64,000 nt of DNA from Parabacteroides sp. FAFU027. Its GTDB lineage: Bacteria > Bacteroidota > Bacteroidia > Bacteroidales > UBA7332. The stretch spans positions 124,001-188,000 of the forward strand of contig NZ_JAKZKV010000005.1 of NCBI RefSeq assembly GCF_022808675.1. Reading direction: 5' to 3'. A program made the position numbers and the translations under genes. Positions 62,642 through 64,000 of this stretch are shown here, one piece after another (the first letter of the stretch is position 1; each line of letters opens with the position of its first letter). The notes beneath the pieces were generated by a model. The model was given only the letters and a program-made list of their open reading frames with translations. It made no database searches and was not told the DNA's origin.

Positions 62642-62974
62642 CTTTCAATAAACTCAATGTGTCTAAGATTATAGTTATTTATTGAAGCCTATTGGAGTGA
62701 GAATTCTTCGAATTTTCAAACATCTACAAGCTGTTTGAATTTCCACCACGATCCGGATAGCTATTCGCTTCGCCAACCTCATGCTAAAGGGGGAACAAAC
62801 AAACAGCAAAATACGTTACTTACAATAAATCCACAAATTCTTATATGCGCAACTGTTCTAAAATAGTCACTTTCCTATTTAGCAAAATAACAACAGCATA
62901 GCATTACCAGAAACCTCTCACAGGGCGGAAACTTACGGAATAGTATTTTAAAAACTAAATAGATTAGAATCACT

Positions 62975-64000
62975 ATGTCACTCAAAAAGTTTCAAATACA
63001 AATATCGGATAAGTCCCTGGAGGATCTTGCTTATCGATTATCCTATACACGTTGGCCAAATCAGTTAAAAGATTCAGATTGGGAAAGAGGCACCAAAAGA
63101 GATGAATTACAATCAATAGTAGAGTATTGGAAAAATAATTATGATTGGCGTAAACAGGAAAAAGATTTAAATAGTTTCACCCAATTCCAATGTAATATTG
63201 ATGGAATTGATATTCATTTTATCTACGAGAAAGGAAAAGGACCAAATCCAATACCCATTATTCTCACACATGGATGGCCGGATAGCTTTCTCCGCTATAA
63301 AAAAGTAATCAAGATGCTTTCTGATCCCGCGAGTTATGGTGGTAATCCAAATGATTCATTTGATATCATTGTACCTTCCATACCCGGGTTTGGCTTTTCC
63401 TCCAGCCCGGAATATAGTGGTTATAATAATTCACGGGTAGCTGAATTATGGGTAAAACTGATGACTGAAAAACTTGGTTATGCTAAATTTGCCGCAGCAG
63501 GAGGCGATATGGGTTCAGGCATTACGCGTTATATGGCGCTAAATCACCCCGAGTTACTTATCGGAATCCATCTGACTGATATTGGAATTATTCGCCCCCT
63601 TTTAATGGAGACCGATGAGAGCAAGCTTTCTGCAATAGAAATAGCCTACAAAAGGACAGCTCAACAATGGATTGCTCAAGAGGGTGGCTACATGTCTATT
63701 CAATCCACAAAACCTCAAACACTGGCCTATGGACTTTCCGACTCACCCGTTGGTGTAGCTGCCTGGATTCTTGAAAAATTCCGTTCATGGAGCGATTGCA
63801 AAGGTAATCTTGAGAATACTTTCAGTAAAGATGAACTATTGACCAATGTGATGATTTATTGGTTAACCAATACGGTCGGTTCTTCAGCGCAAATGTATTA
63901 TGAAAATACACATTCATTACCTCCAATGAATAAAATCAATGTACCAACCGGCCTTGCGCTTTTCCGTGGAGATATTTTGCTGCCCCCCAAAGAATGGGCA
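62975..64000 (+). CDS. Epoxide hydrolase (microsomal type), 3'-truncated by window edge
   Basis: 342 codons are visible, starting at the ATG at 62975 (MSLKKFQIQISDKSLEDL). The N-terminal ~100 residues form the EHN domain (RLSYTRWPNQL, VEYWKNNYDWRKQE). An alpha/beta hydrolase follows with THGWPDSF (HGWP at 99-102), PSIPGFGFSSSP, and the nucleophile Asp178 in AAAGGDMGSG. The catalytic His lies beyond the window. It opens epoxides with water; many bacterial members have unknown natural substrates. No signal peptide. It was found by reading the frame, as it has no stop in the window. Confidence 0.9.
   Translation, partial: MSLKKFQIQISDKSLEDLAYRLSYTRWPNQLKDSDWERGTKRDELQSIVEYWKNNYDWRKQEKDLNSFTQFQCNIDGIDIHFIYEKGKGPNPIPIILTHGWPDSFLRYKKVIKMLSDPASYGGNPNDSFDIIVPSIPGFGFSSSPEYSGYNNSRVAELWVKLMTEKLGYAKFAAAGGDMGSGITRYMALNHPELLIGIHLTDIGIIRPLLMETDESKLSAIEIAYKRTAQQWIAQEGGYMSIQSTKPQTLAYGLSDSPVGVAAWILEKFRSWSDCKGNLENTFSKDELLTNVMIYWLTNTVGSSAQMYYENTHSLPPMNKINVPTGLALFRGDILLPPKEWA

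Noticed and set aside
1-64000. tRNA or rRNA genes
   Set aside because: None recognised by eye on either strand; a tRNA scan would settle it.

Overview
The window reads as chromosome of a Bacteroidales-type bacterium (phylum Bacteroidota). Supporting signs are many promoters of the Bacteroidota form TAnnTTTG, A/T-rich leaders, a probable type IX secretion sorting domain on a secreted pectin lyase, SusB-like GH97 and GH51 glycosidases, and Bacteroidota-style dispersed hairpin repeats. It carries both flavin-based electron-bifurcation genes and a haem-copper quinol oxidase, which suggests a facultative or oxygen-tolerant fermenter. I cannot name genus or species.

Layout. 1-4.2 kb: 3' part of htpG, a small secreted LTxxQ-like protein, and an ABC exporter pair. 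4.2-6.9 kb: a 21-bp tandem array in the probable leader of an unrecognised helical protein, then an A/T-rich orphan gene. 6.9-13.8 kb: one seven-gene operon (minus strand) encoding an HdrCBA-FlxDCBA NADH:ferredoxin/disulfide oxidoreductase. 14.4-27.1 kb: housekeeping genes (transketolase, free-Met-sulfoxide reductase, proB, acyl-CoA ligase, TatAC, fabD, patatin, Gfo/Idh oxidoreductase, GH13, prs). 27.3-36.3 kb: glycan degradation (GH97, GH51, PL11) with a lipoprotein and plsC, whose stop codon sits at the edge of a MITE. 36.5-38 kb: a second probable member of the unrecognised helical family with a second 21-bp array. 38-43.3 kb: AraC regulator and an EmrAB/TolC-type efflux set. 43.4-46.4 kb: a GldM-like lipoprotein, an IS110 element with a candidate bridge RNA, a third 21-bp array and a CDGSH protein. 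46.4-51.6 kb: cyoABCD and divergent cyoE. 51.6-56.9 kb: a deacetylase, and an AcvB/VirJ-like hydrolase downstream of MprF. 57-63 kb: a gene-poor accessory stretch with three 11-bp arrays, dispersed hairpins, an attC-like palindrome, an IS91 relic and orphan membrane or secreted proteins. The window ends inside an epoxide hydrolase.

The most unusual signal is a set of six intergenic arrays with different sequences but helical-turn spacing. Three have an anchor every 21 bp (4642-4872, 37561-37958, 45773-46003). Three have a GGAG-type core every 11 bp (57827-57870, 58150-58208, 58724-58771). In the second and third 21-bp arrays only a short anchor is invariant and the rest of each unit varies, which does not look like plain slippage. 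Two arrays lie beside the two helical-protein genes at 4942 and 36664. All coordinates and alignments were counted by hand; no database search was run.
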